The notes under the pieces are model-generated. The model saw nothing but the letters and a program-made list of their open reading frames with translations, was not told the DNA's origin and made no database searches. Of a stretch of DNA of 64,000 nt, positions 45,460 to 60,400 are shown in pieces (position 1 is the stretch's first letter; the number at the start of each line of letters is the position of its first letter). The DNA is from Ovis canadensis (taxonomy: Eukaryota; Chordata; Mammalia; Artiodactyla; Bovidae), in NCBI RefSeq assembly GCF_042477335.2, contig NC_091245.1, forward strand, positions 88,264,501 to 88,328,500, in the 5' to 3' direction. The translations under genes and the position numbers were made by a program.

Positions 45460-48400
45460 CTATAAGGAAGGAAGGATTTCTATTAATGATGTGAATCGTG
45501 CCATTAGTAGTTCTCAGCCGTGAACCATTGAAGGAAGGAGCCTACTGTAATTAGTCTGTATTGTGACCCGTTAGAAAGTTAGTCAAGCTGCTTACCTGTC
45601 TTATTTTCTGTTGAAGCTGAATCAGTTCCATCTGAGTTAGTGGTTTAAACCTTGGCGAAAAAGTAATTGTGGACCCAGAGCCCATCTCCAGTGTTATAAT
45701 GAAAGTTGGAGAAATTGGGAACACACACCATTTCATTTTACAATTATTCTTACAAAGAAAAAAAAAACAAATATTTTCCAAGGGAAAAAGTGACAACTGA
45801 TTATTATCTTTTTTTCTTCACTGAACAAACATTTGAGTTCTATGTTCCCAGCAATGTGCTAGGTGTTGATACCATAATAAGCCAAACTAGACATGGCCCC
45901 TGCACTCATAGTTTAGTGGGGCTTTAGGTATTACACCTGTAATAAGGGCTATGCAGGGATGGTTCAGGTGAGAACAAGTGAAAAGGAACTGACTTGGCCA
46001 AATGGGTTAAACAATGACAGTATTTCTCCCTGAAATCAAAGTGTTCTTTTAAAACAAGAATTGAAGGGTTCTCAGAATCATTTGGTTGATGGCACATACT
46101 CGAATCACCCTGGTAGCTCAGATGATAAAGAATCCACCTGCAATGCAGGAGACCCAGGTTTGATCCTTGGGTTAGGAAGATCTGGAGAAGGGCATGGCAA
46201 CCCGCTCCAGTATTCTTGCCAGGAGAATTCCCTGGACAGAGAGGCCTGGCAGGCTACAGTCCATTGGATCACAAAGAGTCAGAAACAACTGAGCGAAAAA
46301 GACTTTCACACACTAGAACTTTAAATGAAATGCCTTTTTTTTTTTTTTTAAAGTGAATTTGGGGGCAAGGAATGTTAGTACAAGGCACCAATATTTATAC
46401 ATTATTGCAAAAGTCATTCCTATGAAAAAGGCATAAGTCTCAAAATTATTATGAAAGGGCTTCCCAGGTGGTGCTAGTGGTAAAGTACCTGCCTGCCAAT
46501 GCTAGAGACACAAGAGATGCAGGTTCAATCCCTGAGGATCAGGAAGATCCCCTGGAGAAGAAAATGGCAACACATTCCAGTATTCTTGCCTGGAGAATCC
46601 CATGGACAGAGGATCATGGTGGGCTACAGTCCATAGGGCCGCAAAGAGTCGGACATGACTGAAGTGACTTAACACATTGTTAGGAAAATAATTTTGACCT
46701 CAGATTCCCTAAAAAGAGCTTAGGACCTCTAGGGTTTCACAATCTTTTCTAGATTATTGTATGCATATTATGTTTGTAGATGCAAACTTATAATAATATG
46801 AGTTTTATAAGTATTTATATTTAAAATCCTAAAAAAACCTTAAGGCTATTCTGATCATTTATTCAAAAAATTTTGGTACCGTATGCAAGCACAGTTCTGG
46901 GTACTAAGACTATATCTGGATAAAAATGGATGAAAATATCTGCCTGCATGGAGCTGACGTCATGTCTTTTGATTTTCACTTATATCTTGGAACGTGATTT
47001 CTCACTGGCTGGGTCTGATTAAAATAAAATTTTTATCTGATTGTGTATTTCTTTATCTCCTATCCTGTCCTCTGTTCTCTTAGTTGGCTCTGATAAATAC
47101 TTTTAATTTTTGTTTCTTTGCATTATTAGCTTTTTGTTTCCTTTTCTAATTGTAATGAATAAATGGGATGTTTTATGTAAATTCAGCTAACTTTAAGTTG
47201 CTTCTACTTACTAACTCCTTGCTTGATCAGTGACCTCAATTAAATGTTTCTTGGAGATAAGCATGATAGTGAAACCTACTCACATGTTTTTGTATTATGT
47301 TGATTGACCTTTAGATATCTAAGAAACAGGTGACCATTCTAATTAACTTTTCTAGAAATGCCTATAAAGGAGAAGCTAGATATCAGCAGCACCCCCTTTT
47401 ATCCTTTGTCACCCCTCCCTTAGTCCTTTAGAGTGTATATACATAGCAGGGGTATTAGAAGTTATACTCTGGGAAAAGACTAGAAGTTCTTGGACAAGGA
47501 GGTAGCTAGTGCTGCTGAAGGGTCAGGAGGATAAAGCTAAAAATAGTGAAAATGAGTTGTTTTATAAATCCTAGAGGGACTTAAACAGTTTGAGAGAAAA
47601 CTGCTTATAAAGCCATTCATTTCACACACATTTAAAGTCAGAATCTTGTTTCTGAAACATTAAAGATTAAGATATATTTAGTATATTTTCTTAGCAGGGC
47701 AGGGAATTATTTAGCATCCTATAGAACTCCTTCCATGCAAAAGTTTTATTTCCATGCAAAGATTGTTTTTTTTTTTTTTAATTACTACTTTTTTGCTGTA
47801 TTATGTGGCTTACAGGATCTTAGCTCCCCAACGAAGGATTGAACCCAGGTCCCTGGCAGTGAGAGCATCAAGTCCTAACCACTGGACTGCCTGGGAATTT
47901 CCAGTGCAAAGTTTAATGAAACAGTTTGTTTTAAATCTATTTCTCCTGTTCATGCTTGAGAATTGAGAGATTTGCATATTTTGAAATTATTTCTCTAAGA
48001 TCTAATTGCCATTCAGTAGGATATTAATGTACAGTTGAGTAGTTTTATGATGCTGTTTATAATAGCAAATAGGTGAAAAGTGAGATAGACGACTAAATTG
48101 TATTATTATTAATTTGTTGTCCTGTGAAAGTATTAGCTTCATAATCAAGGTAAATGTGGGGCTTCCCTGGTGACTCAGGTTAAAAGTCTGCCTGCCAACA
48201 CGGGAGACGTGGGTTTGATCCCCTGGAAAAGGAAATGGCAACCCACTTCAGTATTCTTGCCTGGGTGATTCCATGGACAGGAGGACCTGAGGGGCTATCA
48301 TCCATGGGTTTGCAGAGTCAGACGCGAGTTAGGGACTAAACAACAACTAGCTAAGTTAAATTTATAGCTTCATTGTTCTAACCAAACGTCTCTCTTGTTG

Positions 48401-51400
48401 GAATAATTAGCTTTTCCCCACCACTGAAAGTAAAAAAAGACTCTATAGGGAATTCCCTGGTGGTTCAGTTGGATTCCATGCTTCCCCTATAGAGTGCAAG
48501 GGAAATAAGATCTTGCATGCTGCCAGGCACAGTCAAAAACGAACAAACAAAAAGATGGTATATTTGGTTTGATTTTATTAGATCTTTGTACTTTTTTAAT
48601 AATAGCATGAAGTAGCTGTATACAAATGTACTTTCAGCCCTAATGAGTTTCAGGGTTACTGTTGGTCGTTTGGAAACCACTGCATTCTAATCATTTTTAA
48701 AAGGAAATACACACATAAATTGACATTTAAGACTGGGTTTCTCTTTGGTCATAGCAAAAGCATTGTGAATGGCAGAGAATACCAGCTACAGTCTAGGAAA
48801 GCATGCATGGATCTGAGCCTCCACTCCACACTAGGGAATACTGTATGTAGTCAACATTCTGAGGAGTACTGGCTGCTGGTGCAGATTTCCTAAGCTGAAG
48901 TGCCCTCTAAGCATTTCCTTAATGTCTCCAGACTACCTGTGCCAGATACACTTAAGATGCATGTTAATTGTGCAAATTCGTTGGCTCCTAAGCATCTTCC
49001 TCCTAGGCGGCACCCATTTGATTCTTACGTACAATGAAGTTGGGGTCCAAATCCTTATAACTGTGTAACCTTTGTTCTGGACAGAAATGTCAAATAATGT
49101 TTCCTGTGATAATTTAAAACAACTGGGGAGATAGGACTCAGCTTCCTTAAACAGTTTTGAAAACCAGTTTTCTTATAGGCAAAAAGGATTAGAATCTTTC
49201 AAGATTGGTGTTTAATATAGTATTCTAAATTCATTTTTTAAAATGTCATCATTTTAAAACTACTCTATCATTTTATGGGTTAAACCATACATGTTTAAAA
49301 ATGACTGACATCTTGCCTAAAAAGTATTCATGTCTGTGATAGCTCAGAAGGTGATTTTTAGCTGGGTTTATAAATCCTTTACAGTAGGATTACTACTGTA
49401 AGTTTATTATTGGTCATTTAGTTAAGATTTAAAATACTCCTAAAAGGCCCTTAATTCCAAAGTTCCTTGATAGTAGTTCAAACTAGTTGAGAATTCTGTA
49501 AGTGATTTGCTGTTGTTGAACTAGAGCTCCTAGCTAGCTATTGGGCTGTAGCATAGTGCTAGACTTCTGAGGTACAGAGGTAATGATCTTTTCACATTCC
49601 TGGGGTCCTGGCTATTAGCAGCCTTGTCTTTTTACTTTGGGTGTGCTGTACAAATATTTCCTATATGTGCCATGAGGGGAGAAAGTCTTGGGAAACATGG
49701 TTTAGCAGATATAAACCTCAGTGTCTTTTAAGATAGGAACTCCCTAAAGATCCTGTGATGGAAGTTTGCTGGAAGATTTACTGGTAGTGCTTTAATTATT
49801 GGTTCTGTGTTATAAATTTTATTAAGAGGATTTTGGTCTGTGTTAGGATGTTGAAACTTGATTTCTTGGCCTTGCAAGGGAAGGACTACCTCCTCTTTTT
49901 TTTAAACCACAGTAGAGAGCTGTTTGGAATTTGTTTTTGATGTTTTTATAGGGATTCATTAATCTTAGGGATACTGAATTAAAATTCTGTGAGGTTTGTT
50001 GTTTATGGGGAAAATAACCACTGGATAAATAAATGATTTAAATCATAAATCAAAATAAATGATTTGTTTTCTTTTGCCTCTTCAGAGTATAATATATTCT
50101 TCAGGATTTAAGGGATAAGGAGCTTTGTTCTGCCTTCTTACTTGTCCCCCATACCCTTAATATCCAAAAGGGATTTATAGCAGACCAAAAGGTTGTTTGT
50201 GTATTTGTTTTCCAAATAAAATTTTAGGCCATAGAGAAATTTTCAACTGATAGGCTAAGATGACTGGTAAAACTGTAGAGCGCATGGTTGATAAAAGTTT
50301 GAGTGAGGACTGGGTGGAATATTTGTTTAACATTGTATCTGAAATAAGGATGGAATAGAGGTAGGAAATGATCTCATTTCATGAAGAGATGCACTTTTTT
50401 GCATTAATAGAGAGACAGGCTTAGATGGATGAATTTCCATTTTAGTCATTGTCTTCTCTTGTAAAACACAGATAAAATGTTGATGCAAAATTAACCAGTT
50501 TTGCTCCATGGTATTTCTGATGAATTGTGAGGTTGAAAAATGATAGCAAGAGGGAAAGAAACATTCTAGACGAAGTCCTAGTGTTAAGTCCTGGCTATGA
50601 TTTATGAAACAAACAAAAATAAATGAACAAACAAACATGTAAATGCAGAGTAGTGGTTATCATAGGCAAAGGGGCAGAGGGGAGGGCTAAATGGATAAGA
50701 GAGATCTCGACTGTATGGATGGAAAATAAAGTTTTGGTGGTGAAAACAAAAAAGTTATCTATGACATTTTAAGTGAGTTTTCAGACATTATTGATTCAAA
50801 TATAAAAATATATTTTAGCTTAATATATGCATTTATCATTTGGGAAATGGAGGGGTAGGTGGAAGAAGGGAACTATACTCAATTTGTCTTATAGGCAGCT
50901 AATATGGGCCATTGGTGTTTTTATTTTTAAATGAAACTGAACAGTCCAAAGCATTTTGAGCTCATATGTCAAATCCCTAGGGTACAAGATTAGGAATTTC
51001 ACATAAGTAATGTATATCTGTCTTGTATTGATATATTGCCCAAAGCACTATTTTTGTACTTATATTGCTAACAGAGGTCTATTGGAAATGTATATTCTGT
51101 TTTAAAAATATTAATATTTTTTATTTTTTCACAATCTTTCAAGCTTCCATCTTGGTGTTAGTGTATAGTTCTGGATGGCATCTACCAGCAAAAAAACAGA
51201 ATTTGGGTTTGGATGAACAGTGACGTTTGACCTACACTTGGGTCAGCTGACCCATTCTGAAGCAGGTCATGTTGTTAACTAAAATTGAATTTGTTGCTCA
51301 GTGGTGACAAGAATAAGGAGGGCTGTGAGGTGGAGTGGGCAGAGTGATCCCTTGTGGGGAGTGTGTGTGTGTGTGTGTGAGGGGATTAATTTTAGAACTA

Positions 51401-54400
51401 CTAATTTATTTCAATCCCTGTCAGTTTTAGTCAAGATCTGATAAAGAATTTTGTTGCTACTGTAGTTCTTAACAATTATGTGTTACAAAAAGTGTATATA
51501 TAATTTTCTTACTTCTTTAAACATTCTTTTTTCTTAAAACATTTTTTTTAAGAAAATAGGTTCCTTGGGTGTCCTATGCTTTCCCCCCCTTCCCCCTTTC
51601 CTTGAGTTATTAAAATATGCTGTATAGGACTAACTTGTTTTTCTTTTTCATTTCCATACAGGAAGGAGAAAATTATTGTTCATGTACCATTTTTAACTAG
51701 TCTTTTGACTGAGGATTATTGTGAAACATTTTACTCTTTGCTCGATTGCTCACTTGTAATACCTGTAATTTTTATAGGAATTTCAACTTTTCTAATTTGA
51801 TAGTAACAAATCTAGGTAAGTATAAAATGAGGATCTTATACAGTTCAGAAGATCTGAGTTTGGTTTAGAAAAATATTTTGTAGCCAGTAAGCCTTTCAAT
51901 TTAGTTAAAGCTAAAGACAATAATATAACTGTCCATACCAGTTGAGAGATAAATGGATCTGCAAATCACTATTTCTGATGTTCTTAAGTAGTTGCTGCTG
52001 GAAGTTAGGGACAAATATAACAGCCTTTGTAAAATCCTCTTTGTCATTTCACAGAACAGTGACTTACAGGAGCAAGGACTATCCTGAAATCTCCCTTCAA
52101 CAGGATGCCTAGCACAACTTTGTAGTCAATGAGAGATCATGATACAGAGAAGGAAACTTAACTGAATTATATATCAATTATCATAATCTTGTTTAAGATA
52201 CTCTGAGCAACTCCCAGACTAAAAATCGATACTTAAGCTTTTAGCAACAGCCTTATCACTTCCTTTAACTTTTTTTGTAGAACTTATAAAATTTATGATT
52301 GCCTACATAGTATTCTGAAAGTTAGCAGGTAAAAATTCTACCATGAGCTCTGTCTTTATCCTTAGATATGGTGCTAGGATATTGTGGATATTGGGTAACA
52401 AAAGGCTTGTAACTTTTCTTTTGACTCACAATAAGAAATGTATTTATATCACATATATATATTTTCTATTACATAGGTGTGTGTGCTTGTGAAATAAATT
52501 TCACAATAAAGTGATGCACTCTGTTTTCTGATCTGCTCTGTGGTCCTTTTTTATTTAAAAAAAATTTTTTTTTAAAGACCAACAAATTAGTTTTGAAACC
52601 TACACGTACATCTATAGCTTTTTCCTTGTAAGTAATACTCCTCACAAAGCTTGTGTTGTCTTCCCATACATTGAACTGTTAAACATTTTAAATGTATACA
52701 AAAATGTGTATCTCTAAACATGTAGTTTTATTACTTGCCATTATCATTTGAATAATATATTCTGTGCCCTGGTATTTGTTACCTCCGATGTTTTTGGCTT
52801 AACAGAACTTAGAAAGTTCCAAAGTGTCTTTGGCACAGTGAGCGAAGAAGGGTTAAGATTGAAAAAATTCATCAGCAAACTGTATTTGAACTCTGTTTTC
52901 CTCTATTTCACTGACCTGGATACAAGACATAGAGTAACTCTTCTTGGAGCCTCTAGTGTTTCGTCTTTTTTTTTTTTTTTACCACTCCCTGTTATATAAT
53001 AATTCTGTGCTATAAAATTCTCGCCTATTGGCCAAGTTTGACCTCATGGAAAGAGGTGTGTTCATAAATTCAAATCAGGACTTAGTTGTATATTTGTGTA
53101 CATTTTTTCTTTAGATAGATATACTGAAATTTAACCTCAGATTAGTGGTACATTTTTTTTTACCTTCAGTAATAATTTCTTAAGTTTTTATATTTTTTCT
53201 TTTGATATTTGCTTTTCTCGGTCTCAAGTTTATAGAAGTGCAAATCTTATGTCATTATAAAACATTAAAAAAATGTGGAGCAAGATCCCACTCCTTTTCT
53301 GTCTTACTTCAGGACTGAGGGAAGCAAAAGTAATTTTTAGATTGGATTCCTTATTGTGGATGATTAGAAATGCTGTAGTAATTTGTAATTCTGCATACTA
53401 TAATTCTTTTACTAATGTCTTATATAGTATATTCTATATACTGTAATTCTTATAGGCTCTCAATAGTTGAGAACCTATAGCATAAGATATTAAGGCTTAA
53501 GTCTGTTTCCTAAAAATATTTGTGTGTGAGTGGTTAGTCTTTTAATAGTCTTATGTTCCAGTAGGTAAAAAGTGAATGTAAAACAATACTTCGGTCTTAA
53601 AGTTTATTTAAAAACAGAACTCCCCTAAGTTTTACTGTGCTTACACTTAATGTGTCTCTAGTGGCCGCACATGTCCTCTGCACAGGTTCTGGCATTTAGT
53701 CTTAAGGCACGTCTGAAAAGCAAAGGGATCAAGCTTGCAGTTTTCAAGCTATGTAATGACTGATGTTTAGATAAAAGGTGCTAGTAGTTTTTGTTTTTTG
53801 TTTGTAAGCATCATATGCCTTTGGGCATCTCATAAAACTCTGGATTGTCTCTCCAGAGAAGTAGATACATACACAGTCCCTGCTACAAGACTGAAATCTG
53901 CTTAGTGCACATCTGGTGAATTAACCCTCAGATTCTCCTGGTTTCATAATGGAGTTGTGCGAGTTGGTACATGAACAGCAGAGATGATCATCAGTTTCTT
54001 TTAACTATCTAATATTGTCATTCCATGTTACCATTAATCATGGATCAACATTTTGGTTCATTGTGATTGAAGTTTACTAAGGCTGAGCCGTTACCTGCTA
54101 AAGGTGGTCCAGAAAGGACAGCCATCCCAGCAAAGAAACTTGCAAGTCCCAAAAAGCTGTGTACTGTAGAATTCCCAGACAGATCAACCTGTAGGGATTA
54201 GAATCCAGTGTTAACCATATTGAGGGTGGTATTCTACAGAGACTTTTACCTACAGAGGGATAAAATACTGTGTATGTTGTCTCAAGCTATGAACAGTTGG
54301 CTTCTGAGATGGTTTGGATGGCATTCTACCCTGATATGAACCATTGGTTTTTATTTCTTTCTAGAAATCTTTTAGTTAGTTAGTTCAGGGATATTTTTCC

Positions 54401-57400
54401 CCCTGAGTCTCACTGCTCTTTTCTGTTAGGAAATGATATTTACAGTTGGAGCTGATAGTAGTATTCTTCAGTCCACCTATGGCTGAGTACCAACCACTGG
54501 TTTATAAGAAATCAGATATCACAGGAAGTTGATTTAAGTGTTAGAAACTTTTAATTTTTGCTTAAGCCTCGTAATACTCTTCACCACTTATGCTAATCTT
54601 GATACCAGGCCCAGAGATTCCTGGGGATTATGTTCCAGCGCACTGGGAACCTAGTTCTAAGGACCCATGGGGTTCCAAGAAAAACTGAGTATTTCTACAA
54701 CTCCATTCCATTCAGCTCTAGAATTTTATGTCCATTTGGGATAAAGATGGAGAGGAGTTAAAAGCACAATATCCCTGTTAAAATAATACAGAACTTCTCT
54801 CAACAAGAGGTCATCACTTGTCAGGGAGCCCCTTTTTCTTTTAAGGAACTCTTCCCAGATGTATCCTAGAACCAAAGAAATTTGTGGAGCTGAAGTAAAG
54901 AATAGAAGCCTAACCTGGGAGACTGATAAAGTAGAATCCTTCTGTTCCCTATTTTGCTTTTGCTTCTTTCCTGTTCCACATGGCTAGTCCTCTCATCATC
55001 CCTTTTTACAAGATAAGATGAATAGCTGGATAGGATGTAGCTACAAGGTTTCTGAGGCCTTGGGTATATTGTTTTTGTTTTTAGTTATGAAAGTAATATA
55101 GAGTATGTTTTCTCTTTGGGGGAGATGATTCTTCATACTTTTACTAAATGGTGTAAGAACATTAACAAGTGTGTCTACTCACCAGTACAGGAAGTATCAA
55201 TGCCAGGTAACCACCGGAAAAGACAGCAAAGGAGATGGTATAGGTCATAAGTAATGGAAATGTGGTGGCTAAAGGAGCAAGCAGGTTAGTGACGCCACAG
55301 AGGATGAGGTAAGACTTGTGGTAATGATACTTCTTGATCCAGTTTTGATCAGCAACCCATCCAGAGATAATCTGACTGACTGTTTCAATGATACCTGAAA
55401 CAGTATTGAAAAGGTCTTATGAAATCCCAATTGCATTTTTCTAGCCCTTTTGAAAAATGTAAATGCATAAGGCATCTTTTCCTATGTTGTAAGACTTCAT
55501 TCACCCTGTGGCTAGGACATATGAGAAAAAAAAATGGTTTGATTTGTATCGGTTCAGTTGCTCAGCTCAGTCGTGTCTGACTCTGCGACCCCATGGACTG
55601 CAGTAGGCCAGGCCTCTCTGTCCATCACCAACTCCTAGAGTGTACTCAAACTCATGTCCGTTGAGTCGGTGATGCCATCCAACCATCTCCCCCTCTGTTG
55701 TCCCCTTCTCCTCCTGTCTTCAGTCTTTCCCAGCATCACGGTCTTTTCCAATGAGTCAGTTCTTCACATCAGGTAGCCAAAGTATTGGAGTTTCAGCCTC
55801 AGTCCTTCCAGTGAATATTCAGGGCTGATTTCCTTTGTATCAGTAGATTCTATCATTTTTGTACCTAAACATTTAATAAAATACTGAAAAAACCCCTCCA
55901 GATTTGGGTGGAAGAGTCATCAATTGTTTATTCTGATTGTGTTTGGAAACCTTATACCACCAAACTGGGAATACCAGATTATAGAAGACCCTGGGCTCAG
56001 TAGGCCTCCCTTGAAGAGGTCCTACAGGTGAGGAAGTGAAATTTCTTGAGGATTAGTAGACCCACAGGTTAGTGTCTTAGGGAAGTCAAATGGTGGATGA
56101 CTGGAGTATAAATAATAAAGTCTTACATTGGAAAAAATAATAGATGTTGAGACACTTTCTTAAAATTGCATATGAGGTTTTGGTAGTTAAGTCCTCCAAA
56201 GGTTATTATGGTTAACTTGAAAATATGTAGGAAGTCTGGAAATGGGAAATCATGTTTTGAATGTTGGCGCTGTGGTGTAATTTGAATAAAATTTAAGAAT
56301 AACATTTTTTACTGAGTTTCATGGTAATAGAACCTTCTTATCCTTCATTCTATTATATGTAATGTACCAGTTAAATACTGAAAGAGATTTTCACCGAGAG
56401 AAGCTTGAGCTGCAGTTGTTTTTTACTTAAAATTCTTCTATGGTTCAAATGGAAATTGCTCCACAAAAAGGTATTTAAAATGCCTTATCTGTTTTTACAG
56501 GTTTTTCCTAGAATGTATATTGAAACTATTATATTCTGGCCTTGTTGTAAAGCCGTGTGTGTGTGTGTAAGTTGCTTCAGTCATGTCCAACTCTTTGTGA
56601 CCCTGTGCACCATAGCCTGCCACACTCAGCTGTCCATGGGTTTCTCCGGGCAAGAATATTGGACTGGGTTGCTTTGCCTTCCTCCAGGGGATCTTCCAAA
56701 CCCAAGTCTATAGTGTCTCTTGCATTCACAGACAGGTTCTTCACTACCCTTAGCACCACCTGGGAAGCCCTGTAAAGCCCTACTCTGATCTAAATTGATA
56801 CTACCAGACATTTCAGTGGAAAACATCAGTTTAGCTATGTATCTTTTTCTTGCGCACACAAGTTTTATTTGACCAAAGCAGTTGGAAATGGGGTGCTGTC
56901 AGTTTTGCAAGGACTTGGTAAAAGTCTTTTCCAGAAATTAGCAAGAGAGAAGTTAATGTGCTACTGAGAATTTCCAGGTAGTGCAAAGCAGTTCTGTTTC
57001 CTTCATTTTCACTTTTTTAGATTCCCTGTTTTGTCAGCTGAAAGAATCCATATTTTCTGGATCAAGCATTCTGTTTCCATTTATTTTTATAAATACTCAA
57101 CTAAAATGATTGGTTTTATTTTTCATTCTAGTTCAATTTAAATGTTAGCCAATCCATTAATGACTAGCCTAAATACACATACTTGTCTTATCCCTTTACT
57201 ATGAGTTAAAGGGGGAAAATTGTCAGCTACAAATATTGCTAAAGCATTATTGAATGCTAATGATAGTTCAGGTACTATTTTAAACTCTACATGCATTACT
57301 TGTTTAATCCTAGTAACCTTACGAGAGTAGATACTATTATTCATATATTGCAGATAAGGAAATCAAGAGACAGAGGCGGCAAGTAACTTGCCCAAGGTCA

Positions 57401-60400
57401 TAACTGTCATACACTGCAAAAGCTTGAACCTGGAAAATCTAGGTCTAGAACCAGTTCTTTCAACCACTGCACTGTGCTGTCTATGTCAGATTTTTTTACT
57501 TCCTAAAATGACTGTTTCCACTTAGCTACTGACCTATGAAAATAAAACTTGGTTTGGGATCCACTGTCTTGTAGGGAGAGCCTATGTGCAAGATGCAGTG
57601 ACAGATCTGTGGACGGGAAGGCTTGCTGCTCCCATCAGCTTCAAAAGACTTGCTTTCCTGGCCCTCCCAAAACTCCTTTTTAAAAATATTATTTTTCTTC
57701 AACTTTTTAATAAAATGTAACCAATTTTTGTAGAATATATTTTTCCTTTTGAGGGTAAGGTAGAAGTAGGCTTTCTTACCAGCTACAGAAACAAGGTAGG
57801 AGGCATCCATGATGTTTATCCCCAGTGTTTTGGCTCTGGCTACCAGGTGAAAGGTAGGGATGAAATATGCCAGCTGACTGAGAAGAAAAGACCACGTAAA
57901 TATGTAGAAAAAAGGATTCTTAAAGAGAGAAAAGTCAAAGAGTTTTTGTTTACAGCTCCACGAAGTATCCTTTTTCCGATAAGTTTCTTCATTAGTTTTT
58001 TGGGAAAGTCCATTTCTGTTTTGTTCATTGTTGGACTCTTTGCTTTGATTTTGTGAGACAGTTAAACTTATACCTGGTCGTCGTTCCTTGTGCATAATAC
58101 TGTCCCTGATGGCCAGCTCTTGTATCTCATTGCAGCATGATGTTTCTGTTCCACATGCTGCCTCTGGACCACTTGGAGACAAACTACTTTCATCTTTAAT
58201 ATCAGAATTGCTCTTGCTTTTGATATGAATGGGTCGCAAGAGCATACTAGAAGGAACCAGATGCAGTGTGATAGCTCCAAGTAATATAAGGGCACCTAAA
58301 CAGGTGAGAAAAATTGAGAAGCTAAAATTACCTCTTTGATTTCACAATACTCTGTATCCTTAGACTCAGAAGAGGCCCCACAACTAAATATTCATAGTAC
58401 AATAATTCCTGAAAGCACTGCTTTGTGTTTGAGTTTAGCTGAAAGTATTTAAATCCATTGACTTAACTGTTAGCCATACACACTGCTGTATCTTTGTGAA
58501 AACAGGGAGACCTTTGGAGATAGCCAGAAAGCCATACCAAAAGTGGCATGGGAGGAGTTATTTGTACTAAAGGAAAAAAATGTTTTGGTGTGTTGGTTGG
58601 GGTGGAGAGGGGGAGTCATATTTCAAATGTTAGAAAATTACAATGTGTTTTAAATCCTGATTTGAGGCATTAGATTTAGGTACAGAAAATACCAAATTGG
58701 GCAATGGGAATTATTTGGAAACTGCTTTAGAAGAGGAGATAGCCGTTTGATCTCATGATGTTTTAGATTCCTTGAAAGAAGACAGATACCAGTGTTGCCT
58801 TTGAAACTGAGTAGTTGCTTGAACTTCAGCATGTCCTGACCAAAGCTGTGACTTGTGTGTGTTGCTTCTAGAGATAGAATTGGCTGTAGGTTCTACCATC
58901 TTGCTATCTTGTCTTAGGGATTTGTCAGCTGGTGCTGTTCACTATATTAGTGATTTTTAAAATCAGAAATAGAAAAGGGAAAGTTCAACAAAATTGCTCT
59001 GTAGGTAGGAATAGTCAAATATGTATATTTACATATACATAGATTTTTTTCACCAATAACGAGGTTATTTTAAACCAATTGTTTTATCTCAGGTATGAGA
59101 AAAATTATAGAGTGAATGATTTTTATTCATTCATGAAAATTTATAGTTGATAGTATATAAATATTATTAAGGAACATAATCCTCTTTATGCCCAATTCTA
59201 TCCTTTTTAGTGAATCTGATGGAGGAATCTTTTATTTTTTTAATGCAGATGTTTTTCTTAAAAAATGTGAAAAGAGAAGCTTTGTTTGAGGCAGGGATTC
59301 TTGCTTCCCAGGAGTACTGCTATCCCTGCAAAGGTGTGCTCCCCCAGCCACACAAATTGCCTTCCATCCCCTTAGACTTGAACTCTGAGTTGCCTGTGTA
59401 GGCAGGGAAGACCTTGAAGTAATTCAGAGTCTCTTTTGCCATCTGTTCTCCAGGGAAGAATCATGCTCACCTCCTCTCTAGTCATCAAAGGGGGAGGGCT
59501 CAACATTAAATCTTGCAGAATTGATTCTGCAGGTTCAGGACTCACCTGTCCAGTCATACAGATCTATCAGGACTTTCGTAAAGGGTGCTAACAGAAATGT
59601 CAGTCCCATCCCTGAACGGGCAATAGCTGTAGAAAGAGCTAATCGTTTTTTGAAGTATTTGGTAGTGACCACAGCAGCAACTTGGTACAAGAAAGCAGAG
59701 CCCAAACCTAAAAGAAAAACATAATGTTAATAGGAGTCACTTTCACATTAAGTGGCTTGGTACTGGATGAGATATTCGCCTGAACCTGAGGTAATATAAG
59801 TTGGCCTTTTGAACTCACAGTAAAAGGAGAGTTTCCTGGTTCCCTTTTTTTTTTTTTTTTTAAGTCTTATTCTCACAGTGGACTCACCAGGTAAAAATCC
59901 CATAGTCACACAAAGAAAGGGAATGCTTGTAGCCCAGCTGCTGATCAGATATCCACCAGCAACAAGGAAAGCCCCAAGACTGGAGGCAGTTTTCTCTCCA
60001 GTTATATCACAAATAACAGCAACTAGGGGACCTTGGGAAAAGAAACAAATACAAGTTAAATTTGCCCCGGCATCCCTTCTCTTCTGGTGTACAGTTTAAA
60101 TGGGCAACTGAGGGAAAATGAAAGGACTTTACTTTTGTGTATCCTTCAAAAGGGTGTCTCTTGGGTTTCTTAATATTCCTAGTTCCATACTATTTTGCTT
60201 TTTTAGAAGAAGAGTTTTTGTTGTTTTTTGTTTGTTTTGAAGAAAAAATGTAAATAAGCAGGTTTGGAATGGAAGCTTGCTGAAAAGGTATAAAACCTCT
60301 GCAAGAAAAGATTGTGTCCAGTGACCTAAAACTAGAACAAAGTTCAGTTATTTACCTACACTGTGATGAGTATGCTTAGATAATCAGGTCAGAGCTTTAT

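Noticed and set aside
53603-53608. Minus-strand AATAAA as the SLC16A4 3' end
   Set aside because: No coding exon precedes it; the terminal coding exon lies 8 kb farther at 45,299-45,459.
57526-57779. Continuation of the SLC16A4 frame past SYLVSVAG
   Set aside because: A proper donor (GCTG|gtaagaaag) lies there and the next exon at 55,394 continues the known protein in phase; the extra residues are intron.
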